From: Pseudomonas sp. NCCP-436
GTDB taxonomy: Bacteria; Pseudomonadota; Gammaproteobacteria; Pseudomonadales; Pseudomonadaceae
Assembly (NCBI RefSeq): GCF_019656335.1
Contig: NZ_BPLZ01000001.1
Location: forward strand, 310,001 to 374,000
DNA length: 64,000 nucleotides
Direction of reading: 5' to 3'
A program made the position numbers and the translations under genes. The notes beneath the pieces are model-generated. The model made no database searches and was not told where the DNA came from. It was given only the letters and a program-made list of their open reading frames with translations. Position 1 is the stretch's first letter. Every line of letters begins with the position of its first letter. Shown one piece after another: positions 17,500 to 26,355 of the stretch.

Positions 17500-19002
17500 T
17501 CAGCGCACGCTGAGGCTCAGGTCGATGCGCTTGAGCCATTCGGCCTCGGCCTCGAAGTCGGCCTGGGTCAGCGGGTTGGCGGCTAGCCAGCCCTCGGGGA
17601 AGACGATTTCCAGACTGTCCTCGCTGGCCTGCAACTGTACCTCCGGCATGCTCTGGGTGCCGCGGATGTGATGGAAGAGGATGGCGAAGCGCAGCAGCAC
17701 GCACAGGCGCATGAGTTTAATGCCGTCCTCGCCGAACTCGGTGAACTTGTCACGGGGAATGCTGCGCCGGTGGCCGCGTACCAACAGTGCCAGCATCTGC
17801 TGATCCTGGCGCGAGAAACCTGCCAGATCCGAGTGCTCGATCAGATAGGCGCCGTGCTTGTGGTAATGGTAGTGGGCGATGGCCAGGCCCACTTCATGCA
17901 CCCGGGCTCCCCAGCTGAGCAGCTCGCGCAGCCAGTCGTCGGTCAGTTGCCAGGCCTGGGCCACTTCGTTCAGAGCAAAAATTGCCTTGGCTTCGACCCG
18001 GGCGGCCTGCTCCAGGTCGACGTGGTAGCGCTCCATGAAGGCCGACAGGGTGCGTTCGCGTACATCCTCGTGCTTGCGCCGGCCGAGCAGGTCATAGAGC
18101 AGGCCTTCTCGCAGCGCCCCCTCGGAGTGACTCATGCGCTGGATTTCGCAGGCGTCGAAGATTGCTTCCAGAATGGCCAGGCCCGCCGGGAAGATTGCCC
18201 GGCGATCCGGTTTGATGCCTTCTAGGTCGATTCTGTCCACCTCACCCAGCTTGAACAGCCTGCGCTTGAGCCAGGCGAGGCCTTCCTGAGTGACCTCACC
18301 GCTGCCCAGTCCGGCGGCCTTGATCGCCAGGCCCACGGCCTTGATCGTGCCGGAGGCACCGACAGCATCTTCCCAGCCCAGCCGGCGCATGCTCTGCTCG
18401 ATGTTCATCAGCTCCAGCCGTGCCGAGGTGTAGGCCTGGGCATAGCGGGCCGGCGTGATCTTGCCGTCGCGGAAGTAGCGCTGGGTAAAGCTGACGCAGC
18501 CCATCTGCAGGCTTTCGCGCAGCAGCGGCTCGAAACGCTGGCCAATGATGAACTCGGTGCTGCCGCCGCCAATGTCGGCTACCAGGCGCTTGCCCGGGGT
18601 GTCGGCGATGCTGTGGGAGACCCCGAGGTAGATCAGCCGCGCTTCCTCGCGGCCGGATACCACCTCCACCTGATGACCGAGAATCTCCTCGGCGCGGCGG
18701 ATAAATACCGCACGGTTGCGGGCTTCGCGCAGCGCGTTGGTACCGACGATGCGCACCGAACCCTCCGGCAGGCAGGCGGTGAGCTGGGCGAAGCGGCGCA
18801 GGCAATCAAGCCCGCGAACCATTGCCTCTTCGCTGAGTTGACGCGTTTCATCGATGCCGGCAGCCAGCTGCACTTTGTCACCCAGGCGTTCGAGAATGCG
18901 AATTTCGTGATTGTCGGTCTTGGCCAGAACCATGTGAAAACTGTTCGAGCCCAGATCGATGGCGGCAATCAGGGGGAAATTCTCGGGAGCTTCTGGGGGC
19001 AT
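17500..19002 (-). CDS. ppx: Exopolyphosphatase
   Basis: Releases phosphate from the ends of long polyphosphate chains, opposing Ppk. The 500-residue protein starting at ATG 19002 begins [19 protein letters not shown], the family's phosphate-1 motif; the open frame runs on to 19209 but without family similarity. Other ASKHA motifs are [25 protein letters not shown] (phosphate-2) and [11 protein letters not shown]. The second half is the HD-like C-terminal extension of long Ppx/GppA proteins ([20 protein letters not shown]). It ends 7 bases from the convergent esterase stop codon. In P. aeruginosa ppx faces ppk directly; here an iron-acquisition cassette lies between them. Confidence 0.96.
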   Translation of the reverse strand: MPPEAPENFPLIAAIDLGSNSFHMVLAKTDNHEIRILERLGDKVQLAAGIDETRQLSEEAMVRGLDCLRRFAQLTACLPEGSVRIVGTNALREARNRAVFIRRAEEILGHQVEVVSGREEARLIYLGVSHSIADTPGKRLVADIGGGSTEFIIGQRFEPLLRESLQMGCVSFTQRYFRDGKITPARYAQAYTSARLELMNIEQSMRRLGWEDAVGASGTIKAVGLAIKAAGLGSGEVTQEGLAWLKRRLFKLGEVDRIDLEGIKPDRRAIFPAGLAILEAIFDACEIQRMSHSEGALREGLLYDLLGRRKHEDVRERTLSAFMERYHVDLEQAARVEAKAIFALNEVAQAWQLTDDWLRELLSWGARVHEVGLAIAHYHYHKHGAYLIEHSDLAGFSRQDQQMLALLVRGHRRSIPRDKFTEFGEDGIKLMRLCVLLRFAILFHHIRGTQSMPEVQLQASEDSLEIVFPEGWLAANPLTQADFEAEAEWLKRIDLSLSVR

Positions 19003-19100
19003 GTCGGGGCATCTCGTTTCTGGACGGCGCAATCGTGCCACGACTGGGGCCATGAGCCAACGCAAAGGAGATGACAGCGGAGTTGAATCGGATGGCTTGC

Positions 19101-20024
19101 CTAGCCAGTCAGACGTTCTACTGGCGGCAGTTGCATGGCCTGAACCTCGGCCAGCAGGTAGTCGCGCAGACGCTGCAGACGCGCCTGAGTGCGGTGGCCG
19201 CGGGGCCAAACCAGGTAATAGCTGTCGCCGCTGAACACCGCTGTCGGCCAGGGCAGGCCGAGGCGGCCGGCCTGTACGTCCTCGGCCACCATCAGCAGAT
19301 CACCTATGGATACGCCGTAACCGCGTGCAGCAGCCACTATGCCCAGCTCCAGCATGTCGAACAGTTGGCCGGTCTTCAGTGGAACCTGCTCACTTAGTCC
19401 GGTCACCTGCAGCCAACGCCGCCAGTCGCGTCGATCCGGGGTCGGGTGCAGTTGTTCGGCTTCCAGCAGGCGGGATAGCGTCCAGGGGCCGGCGGCAGCA
19501 TCGGTGGTGGCGCAGACAGGTATCAGCCATTCTTCGAACAGCAGGGTGCTTTCCCAGTCCTCGGGAAACTGGCCGTCTGACAGGAGCACCGCGCAGTCGA
19601 ACGGTTCGTGGCGAAAATCCACCTTGTCCACATCCATCCAGGCGCTGGTCAACTGAACCTCGCTGTCGGGGTTGGCCAGGCGGTAGTGTGAGAGCCGTGC
19701 CAGCAGCCAGCGCATGGTCAGGGTCGAGGGTGCCTTGAGGCGCAGCGCATGGTCGTCTGCGCGCAGGGCTGCGCTGGCCCGCTCGAGGGCATCGAAACCA
19801 TCGCTGATTCCTGGCAGCAGAGCCCGGGCCGGGTCGGTCAGTTGCAGACTGCGGCCACGGCGCTCGAACAGGCGGCAGCCGAAGTACTGTTCCAGAGTCC
19901 GGATATGCCGGCTCACCGCGCTTTGGGTTAGAGCCAGCTCCTCGGCTGCGCGGGTGAAGGAGGCGTGGCGCGCGGCGGCCTCGAAGGCGCGCAGGGCGTA
20001 GAGCGGTGGCAAACGTCGGGTCAC
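19101..20024 (-). CDS. LysR family regulator, GcvA-like
   Basis: A 307-residue LysR-type regulator. The N-terminal winged helix-turn-helix is clear ([42 protein letters not shown]), with the [13 protein letters not shown] opening of GcvA-type regulators. The effector domain follows, with [16 protein letters not shown] and a C-terminal [19 protein letters not shown]. It is divergent from the MATE efflux gene and upstream of ppx on the same strand, with 98 bases between them. A perfect palindrome lies 24 bases before its start codon, a plausible operator for itself and the pump gene. The ligand and targets are unknown. Confidence 0.88.
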   Translation of the reverse strand: MTRRLPPLYALRAFEAAARHASFTRAAEELALTQSAVSRHIRTLEQYFGCRLFERRGRSLQLTDPARALLPGISDGFDALERASAALRADDHALRLKAPSTLTMRWLLARLSHYRLANPDSEVQLTSAWMDVDKVDFRHEPFDCAVLLSDGQFPEDWESTLLFEEWLIPVCATTDAAAGPWTLSRLLEAEQLHPTPDRRDWRRWLQVTGLSEQVPLKTGQLFDMLELGIVAAARGYGVSIGDLLMVAEDVQAGRLGLPWPTAVFSGDSYYLVWPRGHRTQARLQRLRDYLLAEVQAMQLPPVERLTG

Positions 20025-20047
20025 GGCATCAAACCATGAGTTTTAAT

Positions 20048-20060
20048 CATGTCAGACATG
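20048..20060. promoter_or_regulatory. Palindromic operator candidate between the LysR and MATE genes
   Basis: CATGTC-A-GACATG is a perfect 6+1+6 palindrome in the 139-base divergent gap, 24 bases from the LysR start and about 100 bases from the MATE start. The surrounding sequence is AT-rich (gttttaatcatg, gttattttcctttt), as expected of promoter DNA. LysR regulators commonly bind palindromes in this position. Confidence 0.45.
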
Positions 20061-20163
20061 GTTATTTTCCTTTTGTGGGTAATTCGCTCAAGCCGGAGAA
20101 TAGTCGCCATTGCTCATTCCTGGACAGCCCGGGGATGCTTGTCCTGCCGAAGTTTTACTCATC

Positions 20164-21564
20164 ATGAATCGTTCCCTTGGTCACGAGCTGGGTGCATTGC
20201 TGCGTCTGGCCGCCCCGTTGATCTCCGCCCAGTTGGCCCACGCGCTGATGATTTTCACCGACACGCTGATGATGGCCATGCTTGGCCCTCAGCAGTTGGC
20301 CGGTGGCGCACTGGGCGCTACCTGCTATTTCATCTTCTCGATCTTCTGCACCGGAGTGATCGCTGCCGTGGGCAGTCTGGTTGCCATCCGCCATGGCGCC
20401 GGAGATCCTGGCGCGGTCACGCGGCTGATGCGCAATGGCTTATGGCTGGCCATTTCGCTGGGGATCGTCAGTGCGCTGTGCCTCAATGCTCTGGGCCCGT
20501 TGCTGCCACATCTTGGCCAGGATCCTGCGGCGGCCAGCCAGGCTCTGGAGTTCCTCCGCCCGCTGTCGTTGGCCTTGCCTGGCTACCTGTGCTTCATGGC
20601 CTTGCGCGGTTTCACCAGTGCCATCGGCTACCCTGGCCCGGTCATGGCCATCAGCATTGTCGGTACCGTGGCCAACTTCGTTATCAATTACGCTTTGGTC
20701 AAGGGCTGGTTTGGCCTGCCCAGTCTGGGCCTCGCCGGCATCGGCATGACCACTGCGCTGGTCAGCAGCGCGATGGCTCTGGCCCTGGCGCTGTACATCC
20801 TTATTTCACCGACCTATCAGCATTATCAGTTGCGCGCAGGCCTTGGTCGCCCGCAACGTGCGGAAATGCGTGCGCTGTTGCGTCTTGGTCTGCCCATCGG
20901 CGGCACCTACGCTGCGGAGCAGGGGCTGTTCACCTTCGCTACCCTGTGCATGGGAGCCCTTGGCAGCGTGCAATTGGCAGCGCATCAGATCGCCATACAA
21001 ACAGTGGCGCTGGCGTTCATCGTGCCGCAGGGGCTGTCCTATGCGGTGACCTTCCGTGTCGGCCTGCATTACGGTGCCGAACGCCTGCACCTGTCACGTC
21101 TGTCCGGACACCTGGGTATGATCCTTGGGGCGTCGCTGATGCTGCTGTTTGCCCTGCTGTTCTGGCTGCTGCCGGAGTGGATCATCGGTCTGTTCCTTGA
21201 CCGTCATGACCCGGCCTTCGCCGAGATCGTCGCCCTGGCGGTGAGCCTGCTGGCGATAGCCGCCTGGTTCGAGCTGTTTGATGGTCTGCAGAGCATCGCC
21301 ATGGGCGCGATAAGAGGGCTTAACGACGGCCGGACAACCCTGTTGATCGGTCTGACCGGCTACTGGTGCATCGGCGCACCACTGGCCTGGCTGCTTGCCT
21401 TCCCGCTGGGTTGGGGCGCGCCCGGTGTATGGTGGGGCCTGGCCGCCGGCCTGGCGGTCACGGCTACGGGCCTGGTGCTGGGCTTCGAATGGAAGCTCAG
21501 GCAGATGAGCTGGCGCCGGACCGGTTCTCGGGCGACGCCAGCTTCTAGTGATCAACTCGCCTAG
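20164..21564 (+). CDS. MATE family multidrug efflux transporter (NorM-like)
   Basis: A 466-residue inner-membrane antiporter of the MATE family with about twelve transmembrane helices. Start ATG 20164 gives MNRSLGHELGALLRLAAPLISAQLAHALMIF, the usual NorM-type amphipathic start followed by helix 1; an in-frame codon at 20110 adds a non-homologous leader. Family features include the MIFTDTLMMAMLGPQQLAGGAL motif of helices 1-2 and the internal repeat beginning with LRLGLPIGGTYAAEQGLFTFATL in the second half. Such pumps export cationic drugs and dyes in exchange for Na+ or H+. It is divergent from a LysR gene that may control it, and converges on the dipeptidase gene with a 6-base gap. Confidence 0.92.
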   Translation: MNRSLGHELGALLRLAAPLISAQLAHALMIFTDTLMMAMLGPQQLAGGALGATCYFIFSIFCTGVIAAVGSLVAIRHGAGDPGAVTRLMRNGLWLAISLGIVSALCLNALGPLLPHLGQDPAAASQALEFLRPLSLALPGYLCFMALRGFTSAIGYPGPVMAISIVGTVANFVINYALVKGWFGLPSLGLAGIGMTTALVSSAMALALALYILISPTYQHYQLRAGLGRPQRAEMRALLRLGLPIGGTYAAEQGLFTFATLCMGALGSVQLAAHQIAIQTVALAFIVPQGLSYAVTFRVGLHYGAERLHLSRLSGHLGMILGASLMLLFALLFWLLPEWIIGLFLDRHDPAFAEIVALAVSLLAIAAWFELFDGLQSIAMGAIRGLNDGRTTLLIGLTGYWCIGAPLAWLLAFPLGWGAPGVWWGLAAGLAVTATGLVLGFEWKLRQMSWRRTGSRATPASSDQLA

Positions 21565-21570
21565 CGACGA

Positions 21571-22320
21571 TCAAGCGCGCTGCAGTTGCCGTTTCCAACG
21601 CTGCTCGACGCTTTCCACCGAGGTCAGACCGAATTGGGCCCGATTGGCACCGGTAGACCAGGCCCACAATTGATTGCCGAAGTCGTAGTGCCACCATTCA
21701 CTGGCCAGATTGCTGAAGCCGGCAGCCAGCATGGCGTTGTAGAGCATGCGGCGACGTGCACGAACCTCCTGCTCGTCGACACTCGGCTCTGCGATTTGCT
21801 CGTAGTAGTGGGTGAAGGAGCGCGCACAGGCCGCATCGAACTCACTGCCCATGTCCAGCCAGCGACCAGCCTCGTCGGTCAGAATGACGTCCACCGAGCC
21901 GCCCGTGAGGTGGGGGCTCGGTGCCTCCGGGCATACGCTGGGTACCGAGACAAACTGTCGGGTCAGCGTCAGCAACTGCTCTGCATTCAGTCCGGGATTG
22001 GCCCCGGCAATCGCCTGAGTCAGGCTGCGATACAGGTGTTGCTGCACCGCCAGCGGGCGCCAGCCATCGAGCACCGCCAGGCGCACGCCTGACGGCAAGG
22101 CCGCCGCCGCCAGCAACAAGCGCTCGAACACCTCGTGGCGCACATGACAGTCCGGCAGCGCCTCTGGCACTCCCAGCCGGTGGTAGGCCGGATAGACCAC
22201 CAGGCGCTGGCTAAGGCCTAGTGCCACCAGCGGCTGGTCACTCTCGACGATGGGGATCGCGGCACAGGCATTCCAGTCAGGTTCGTCCTGTAGCGGGATC
22301 GGTTTTAGTAGATCAGTCAT
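21571..22320 (-). CDS. VanX/DdpX-type D-alanyl-D-alanine dipeptidase (peptidase M15D)
   Basis: A 249-residue zinc peptidase of the M15D family (VanX, DdpX), which hydrolyses D-Ala-D-Ala. The first zinc-ligand motif is SPHLTGGSVDVIL, with the His and Asp ligands. The second is EWWHYDFGNQLWAW, with catalytic Glu and ligand His. The substrate-anchoring Arg segment VRLAVLDGWRPLAVQQHLY also fits. No signal peptide, so it is cytoplasmic. The reading frame is open upstream to 22809, but that part lies inside the permease gene in another frame; ATG 22320 sits 2 bases after the TRAP permease stop codon, so it is the coupled fourth gene of the TRAP operon. In E. coli ddpX is coupled to an ABC dipeptide importer. 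Confidence 0.88.
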   Translation of the reverse strand: MTDLLKPIPLQDEPDWNACAAIPIVESDQPLVALGLSQRLVVYPAYHRLGVPEALPDCHVRHEVFERLLLAAAALPSGVRLAVLDGWRPLAVQQHLYRSLTQAIAGANPGLNAEQLLTLTRQFVSVPSVCPEAPSPHLTGGSVDVILTDEAGRWLDMGSEFDAACARSFTHYYEQIAEPSVDEQEVRARRRMLYNAMLAAGFSNLASEWWHYDFGNQLWAWSTGANRAQFGLTSVESVEQRWKRQLQRA

Positions 22321-22322
22321 GG

Positions 22323-23600
22323 TCAATGAAACACCGAAGGCAGCCACAGTGTCAGCGAGGGGAAGATGATCAGCAGCGCAAGTACGACCAGCGCCACTGC
22401 GATGAACGGCAGAATGCCCGTGAACATCTCGACAATATCCAGCTTGCTGATGCTGGCGACGATGAACAGGCAGGCCCCCATCGGTGGTGTGATCAGCGCG
22501 ATGGTTACGTTGAGGGTGAAAATCAGGCCCAGATGCACCGGGTCGATACCCGCGGCCAGGGCGACAGGGGCGATCATCGGGGTGAGCAGCATGAGCACCG
22601 AGACCTCCTCCATGAACATGCCGCACAGGAAGATCACCCCACTGATGACGAACAGCAGCAGTGTTGGCGAGTGCATAAACGGGTGCAGCAGTTCGGCAAA
22701 CTGCGCGGCTACCTGGGTATAGGAAAGCAGCCAGTTGAGCACCGAGGCCGAGGCGATGATGGCGTAGATACACGCGGTCAGGCGCGCCGTTTCGGTGAAC
22801 GCAGCCCACAGCCGAGCGAGGCTCAGGTTGCGCTGAGCCAGGCCGGCGACGATGACATACAGCGCCAGCAGGGCACCGGATTCGGTCGGCGACACCAGGC
22901 CGAAGACGATACCTGCAACGATGATCACTGGCGCGACCAGAGCCGTCGCAGCACCGCTCACCGCAGCCAGCAGCTCGCTCAGGGTCGCGCGTTTGCCGCT
23001 GGGTGCCAGGTTGTGGCGATGTGCATGCACGGCGTTCATCAGCAGAAACGCCATGGCCAGAATAAAGCCTGGAATGACCCCGGCCAGGAACAGATCGCCC
23101 ACCGATGTATTGGTCAGGGACGAATACAGGATCATGAAGATGCTCGGCGGGATGATCGGGCCGATCAGCGAACTTCCTGCGGTCAGGCCTGCGGCGAACT
23201 TGCGGCTATAGCCCTCCTTCTCCATGGCCGGCACCAGCAAGGTGCTGAGTGCCGAGGCATCCGCGGCAGCCGAGCCGTTGACCCCGGCAAAGAACACGCC
23301 AGCGACCACGTTGACGTGGCCAAGACCTCCGCGAAAGTGACCGACCAGTGTATTGGCCAGGCGAATCAGACGTGGAGTCATCCCGGAGTTGTTCATCAGG
23401 TTGCCGGCCAGGATGAACAGAGGGATGGCCATCAGCGAGAACACGTCCATCCCACCGAAAAAGCGCTGCGGCAAGGTGTTCATGAACAGGCCGGGATCGA
23501 TGAAGAGAAATCCTACGGCTGCGGCCAGCAGCATGCAGACGAATAGCGGCACACCCAGCAGCAGGTTGATGATGAAAACGGCGAACATCGCGTAGGTCAT
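22323..23600 (-). CDS. TRAP transporter large permease (DctM family)
   Basis: A 425-residue membrane protein with about twelve transmembrane helices, the large subunit of a tripartite ATP-independent periplasmic transporter. Family segments include FGGMDVFSLMAIPLFILAGNLM, GVNGSAAADASALSTLLVPAM and AGLTAGSSLIGPIIPPSIFMILY, plus TPPMGACLFIVASIS near the end; these are the most conserved DctM motifs. It starts inside the DctQ stop codon (4-base overlap), so the two are translationally coupled, and it is followed after 2 bases by the dipeptidase. It uses the sodium gradient to import a carboxylate-bearing solute delivered by the binding protein. Confidence 0.93.
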   Translation of the reverse strand: MTYAMFAVFIINLLLGVPLFVCMLLAAAVGFLFIDPGLFMNTLPQRFFGGMDVFSLMAIPLFILAGNLMNNSGMTPRLIRLANTLVGHFRGGLGHVNVVAGVFFAGVNGSAAADASALSTLLVPAMEKEGYSRKFAAGLTAGSSLIGPIIPPSIFMILYSSLTNTSVGDLFLAGVIPGFILAMAFLLMNAVHAHRHNLAPSGKRATLSELLAAVSGAATALVAPVIIVAGIVFGLVSPTESGALLALYVIVAGLAQRNLSLARLWAAFTETARLTACIYAIIASASVLNWLLSYTQVAAQFAELLHPFMHSPTLLLFVISGVIFLCGMFMEEVSVLMLLTPMIAPVALAAGIDPVHLGLIFTLNVTIALITPPMGACLFIVASISKLDIVEMFTGILPFIAVALVVLALLIIFPSLTLWLPSVFH

Positions 23601-24097
23601 GGATCGACCCCTTCATGCAGACGATTGAGGTGTTCCTGCCGCGGCCACGGGCCTTGCAACAGCAGTTGTATCCACAGCAGGCCGAAGCCCAGCGGCACCA
23701 CCAGCAGTGGCCAGGTTCGGCTGATGCCCAGCCCCATCGAGCGGAAACGTCCGGCATTCAGGGCATAGCGATAGCTGGCCCAGGCCGCGAAGCCGAACAG
23801 CACCAGCGCCAGCAGCCATTTGTACAGGTGCACCCAGCGCATCCAGCGTGCCGGCAGGCGTTGATCGAGCAGACTGACCTGCATATGGCCGCTTTCGACC
23901 CAAACCGCACCCACGGCGATCATCACGCAGCCGATCACCAGATAACGGGCCAGTTCATCCGACCAGATCGGCGAACCGCCAAACAGGTAACGCGCAGCGA
24001 TACTGCCGATCAGCAGCAGCAGATTGAGTAACAGCAGCACAGCCGCGCCATGAATCAGCCAGCCACGCAGCCGATAGACGAAGGGAAGGGAAGCCAT
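23597..24097 (-). CDS. TRAP transporter small permease (DctQ family)
   Basis: A 166-residue, four-helix membrane protein, the small DctQ subunit. ATG 24097 follows CTGGAGTTCGCCCA, a good ribosome-binding site; ten further in-frame codons upstream lack one. Typical features are GSIAARYLFGGSPIWSDELARYLVIG in the second helix region and VGAVWVESGHMQVSLLDQRLP in the following loop and helix, both close to the DctQ signature. It lies between the binding-protein gene and the large permease and overlaps the latter by 4 bases. Confidence 0.9.
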   Translation of the reverse strand: MASLPFVYRLRGWLIHGAAVLLLLNLLLLIGSIAARYLFGGSPIWSDELARYLVIGCVMIAVGAVWVESGHMQVSLLDQRLPARWMRWVHLYKWLLALVLFGFAAWASYRYALNAGRFRSMGLGISRTWPLLVVPLGFGLLWIQLLLQGPWPRQEHLNRLHEGVDP

Positions 24098-24159
24098 TGG
24101 GCGAACTCCAGCATGGAAGCAGCGCACGGAGCCAGAGCGGCTCCGCGCGAGAGGGGGTT

Positions 24160-25194
24160 TTACAGGCCCAAGCCCACGTCTTGCAGGGCCTTATCGATCC
24201 AATGCTGATCGATATTCTGTTTCTTCAGCCACTCAATGTAGGACGGTTGGGCAGCCTCACGGAACGCTTTCAGGTCATCAACATCCGGCTGAATGATCTG
24301 CATGCCGTTGGCAGCCAGAAACTCCAGATCTTTCTCCTGCGCCACAGCAATGGCCTGGCGGTTGAGCACGGTGGCTTCCTGTGCCGCTTCGGTCAGAGCC
24401 CGGCGGTCAGTTTCGCTCATGTCGGCGAGCATTTCCCCGTTGGCTACCAGGAACTGATCCGAATACTGGATGTTGGCCAGGGTCAGGTACTTCTGCACCT
24501 GATACAGACTGCCCATGATGATGTAGGAGGTCGGGTTCATCTGGCCGTCGACCACACCAGTACGCAGCCCCATGTACAGCTCGGTCCATGGAATCGGGGT
24601 GCCGGAGGCGCCGAACGACTCATACAGGGCGATCTGGCTCGGATCCATGGCGCGGAAGCGCAAGCCCTTGAAGTCCTTCGGCGACTTGATCGGCTGCTTG
24701 TTGTTGGTGAAGTTGAGGAAGCCGCCTTCCTCTACCACCGCCAGCAGCTCGGTATTGGTGCGCTTGGCGAACTCCGCCTTGGCGGACTGCCAATAGCTCC
24801 CCTTGTCGAAGAACTCATGGGCTGCCGCCGCGTCTTTGAACATGAACGGGATTGCGCTGACGTAGATTTCCTCGAACAACGGCGCGATGCCGCCGAACGA
24901 AGCGATGTTCAGGCCTGGCGAGGTCATGACCTGCTCCATGCGCTGCTCTTCTTCACCCAGCATGCTGTTGGGGTAGAGCTTGATCTGCAGGTTGCCGCCA
25001 CTTTTCTCTTCAGCCAGGCGCTTGAAGTTCTCGGCGAACAGGTGAACCGGGTTCTTCTCGGCATCGGATGTGCCGTTGTAGCTGAGGTTGATGGTGGTCG
25101 CGGCCAAGGCAGGCGCCCCCGAGGTCAGGCCTCCAAGCAGGCAAAATGACAAACAGAGACGACGCACCACAGTGCTGAGACTATTCGATTGCAT
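24160..25194 (-). CDS. TRAP transporter periplasmic solute-binding protein (DctP family)
   Basis: A 344-residue periplasmic binding protein with a signal peptide (LCLSFCLLGGLTSGAPALAA). The mature chain has the DctP layout: LSYNGTSDAEKNPVHLFAENFKRL, then SMLGEEEQRMEQVMTSPGLNIASFG, then SPKDFKGLRFRAMDPS, in which the Arg that holds the ligand carboxylate is kept, and GLRTGVVDGQMNPTSYI before the long hinge helix. It is the first gene of the dctP-dctQ-dctM-dipeptidase operon, with the LysR gene next upstream. The start follows AAGGTACAAATGT, a modest ribosome-binding site. The ligand is unknown; a D-Ala-containing dipeptide or another carboxylate is possible. Confidence 0.92.
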   Translation of the reverse strand: MQSNSLSTVVRRLCLSFCLLGGLTSGAPALAATTINLSYNGTSDAEKNPVHLFAENFKRLAEEKSGGNLQIKLYPNSMLGEEEQRMEQVMTSPGLNIASFGGIAPLFEEIYVSAIPFMFKDAAAAHEFFDKGSYWQSAKAEFAKRTNTELLAVVEEGGFLNFTNNKQPIKSPKDFKGLRFRAMDPSQIALYESFGASGTPIPWTELYMGLRTGVVDGQMNPTSYIIMGSLYQVQKYLTLANIQYSDQFLVANGEMLADMSETDRRALTEAAQEATVLNRQAIAVAQEKDLEFLAANGMQIIQPDVDDLKAFREAAQPSYIEWLKKQNIDQHWIDKALQDVGLGL

Positions 25195-25259
25195 ACATTT
25201 GTACCTTGTAGTTATGGCAGTTCGAACAAGGAGAGACTCGCAGCGTCCTCTTAAGCGGG

Positions 25260-25271
25260 AACGCTTGCGTT
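25260..25271. promoter_or_regulatory. Palindrome upstream of the TRAP operon
   Basis: AACGC-TT-GCGTT is a perfect 12-base palindrome, flanked on both sides by the direct repeat AGCGGGA (25254 and 25272). It lies 66 bases before the dctP start, between it and the LysR gene, where a LysR operator would be expected. Confidence 0.38.
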
Positions 25272-25327
25272 AGCGGGAAGGAAGCTATTCGTTGCGCTGT
25301 TGACTATTCAAGCCCTAGGATGATGCA

Positions 25328-26263
25328 TTAATTGCAACACCTGCCAGGTGCATCGCTGCTGAAGAAACGGGTCGCGTTGCGCAGATACTCCAGACAGGCA
25401 CTACTTGCCAGGCTCAGCTCGCGATCACGGTGGCTGACGATGCGCGCTCTTGCCCCCCGTAATGCAGGTGCCGCGACCGGCACACAGCAGATGCTGCCCT
25501 GCTCGATCTCATGCTGCACGGTCAGGCGCGGCATGAAGGTCACGCCGATGCCGCTTTTGACGAAATGCGTGAGTACGGCCACCGAGTTGGTGCGCAGCTT
25601 CGGTTTTAGCTCGACCTGTTCCAGACGCGCGGCGATCAGGGCCAGTTGACCCATCCCGGTGCTGCTGTGAATCAGCGCCAGCGATTCACCCTCTATGGCG
25701 CGCATGCTGATCGGCTCGCTGCTGGCGAGCAGCGGATGCCCCGGCGGTGTAATCAGCTCCATGGGCTGCCAGGTATCGGCATGCACCAGGAGCTGGCCAT
25801 CCTCGGGGGGCGAATAGATAAAGGCGAAATCCACCGCGTCCTCCTTGACCAGCCCGACGGCCTCATTGGCTCCTGCCATGCGTACTTCCAGCTCGATACC
25901 CGGGTGCTTGCGCAGGAAAGCCTGCAAGGGGTGGGCGATCAGGTCGGCGATAAACCCTTCGCCGACGGCAATGCGCACCTGCCCTTCGTGCAAGCCGCGC
26001 AAGGCGCCAAGGCGCGACAGCGTGGCGGCCTGGCTGGCCAGTTGCTGGCGGTGAAAATCGATCAGTAAGCGGCCTGCTGCAGTCGCCCGTGCACCCTGCG
26101 GCGAACGTTCCAGCAGGCGCTGGCCAACGGTTTCCTCGAGGATACTGAGCTGTCGACTGATGGCAGAGGGATCGATATTCAAATGCTGCGCCGCCCGACG
26201 CAACGAGCCATGGTGGATCACCTCGCAGAGGTAAGCCAGGGCGCGGGGACTGAGACTGATCAT
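25328..26263 (-). CDS. LysR family regulator adjacent to the TRAP operon
   Basis: A 311-residue LysR-type regulator. The DNA-binding domain is LAYLCEVIHHGSLRRAAQHLNIDPSAISRQLSILEETVG, followed by a linker helix and an effector domain opening with GQVRIAVGEGFIADLIAHPLQAFLRKHPGIELEVRMAG. It includes the later ELITPPGHPLLAS and VKSGIGVTFMPRLTV segments typical of the family. It is transcribed in the same direction as the TRAP genes with a 133-base gap, so it probably has its own promoter and controls the transporter; that is inferred from position. The coinducer is unknown. Confidence 0.88.
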   Translation of the reverse strand: MISLSPRALAYLCEVIHHGSLRRAAQHLNIDPSAISRQLSILEETVGQRLLERSPQGARATAAGRLLIDFHRQQLASQAATLSRLGALRGLHEGQVRIAVGEGFIADLIAHPLQAFLRKHPGIELEVRMAGANEAVGLVKEDAVDFAFIYSPPEDGQLLVHADTWQPMELITPPGHPLLASSEPISMRAIEGESLALIHSSTGMGQLALIAARLEQVELKPKLRTNSVAVLTHFVKSGIGVTFMPRLTVQHEIEQGSICCVPVAAPALRGARARIVSHRDRELSLASSACLEYLRNATRFFSSDAPGRCCN

Positions 26264-26355
26264 CGCAAGACTCGCGGCATATCAAATGACAGGAGAGGCA
26301 CTGCCTTGCCGGCTGCGACTGTATCGCCTCACCTCTGGCAGATAAAGTCCTTGAG

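Noticed and set aside
22221..23546. A 441-codon plus-strand frame across the TRAP permease
   Set aside because: Composition is His/Gln/Arg/Asp-rich, as expected of the complement of a hydrophobic membrane protein, and no domain is recognisable.
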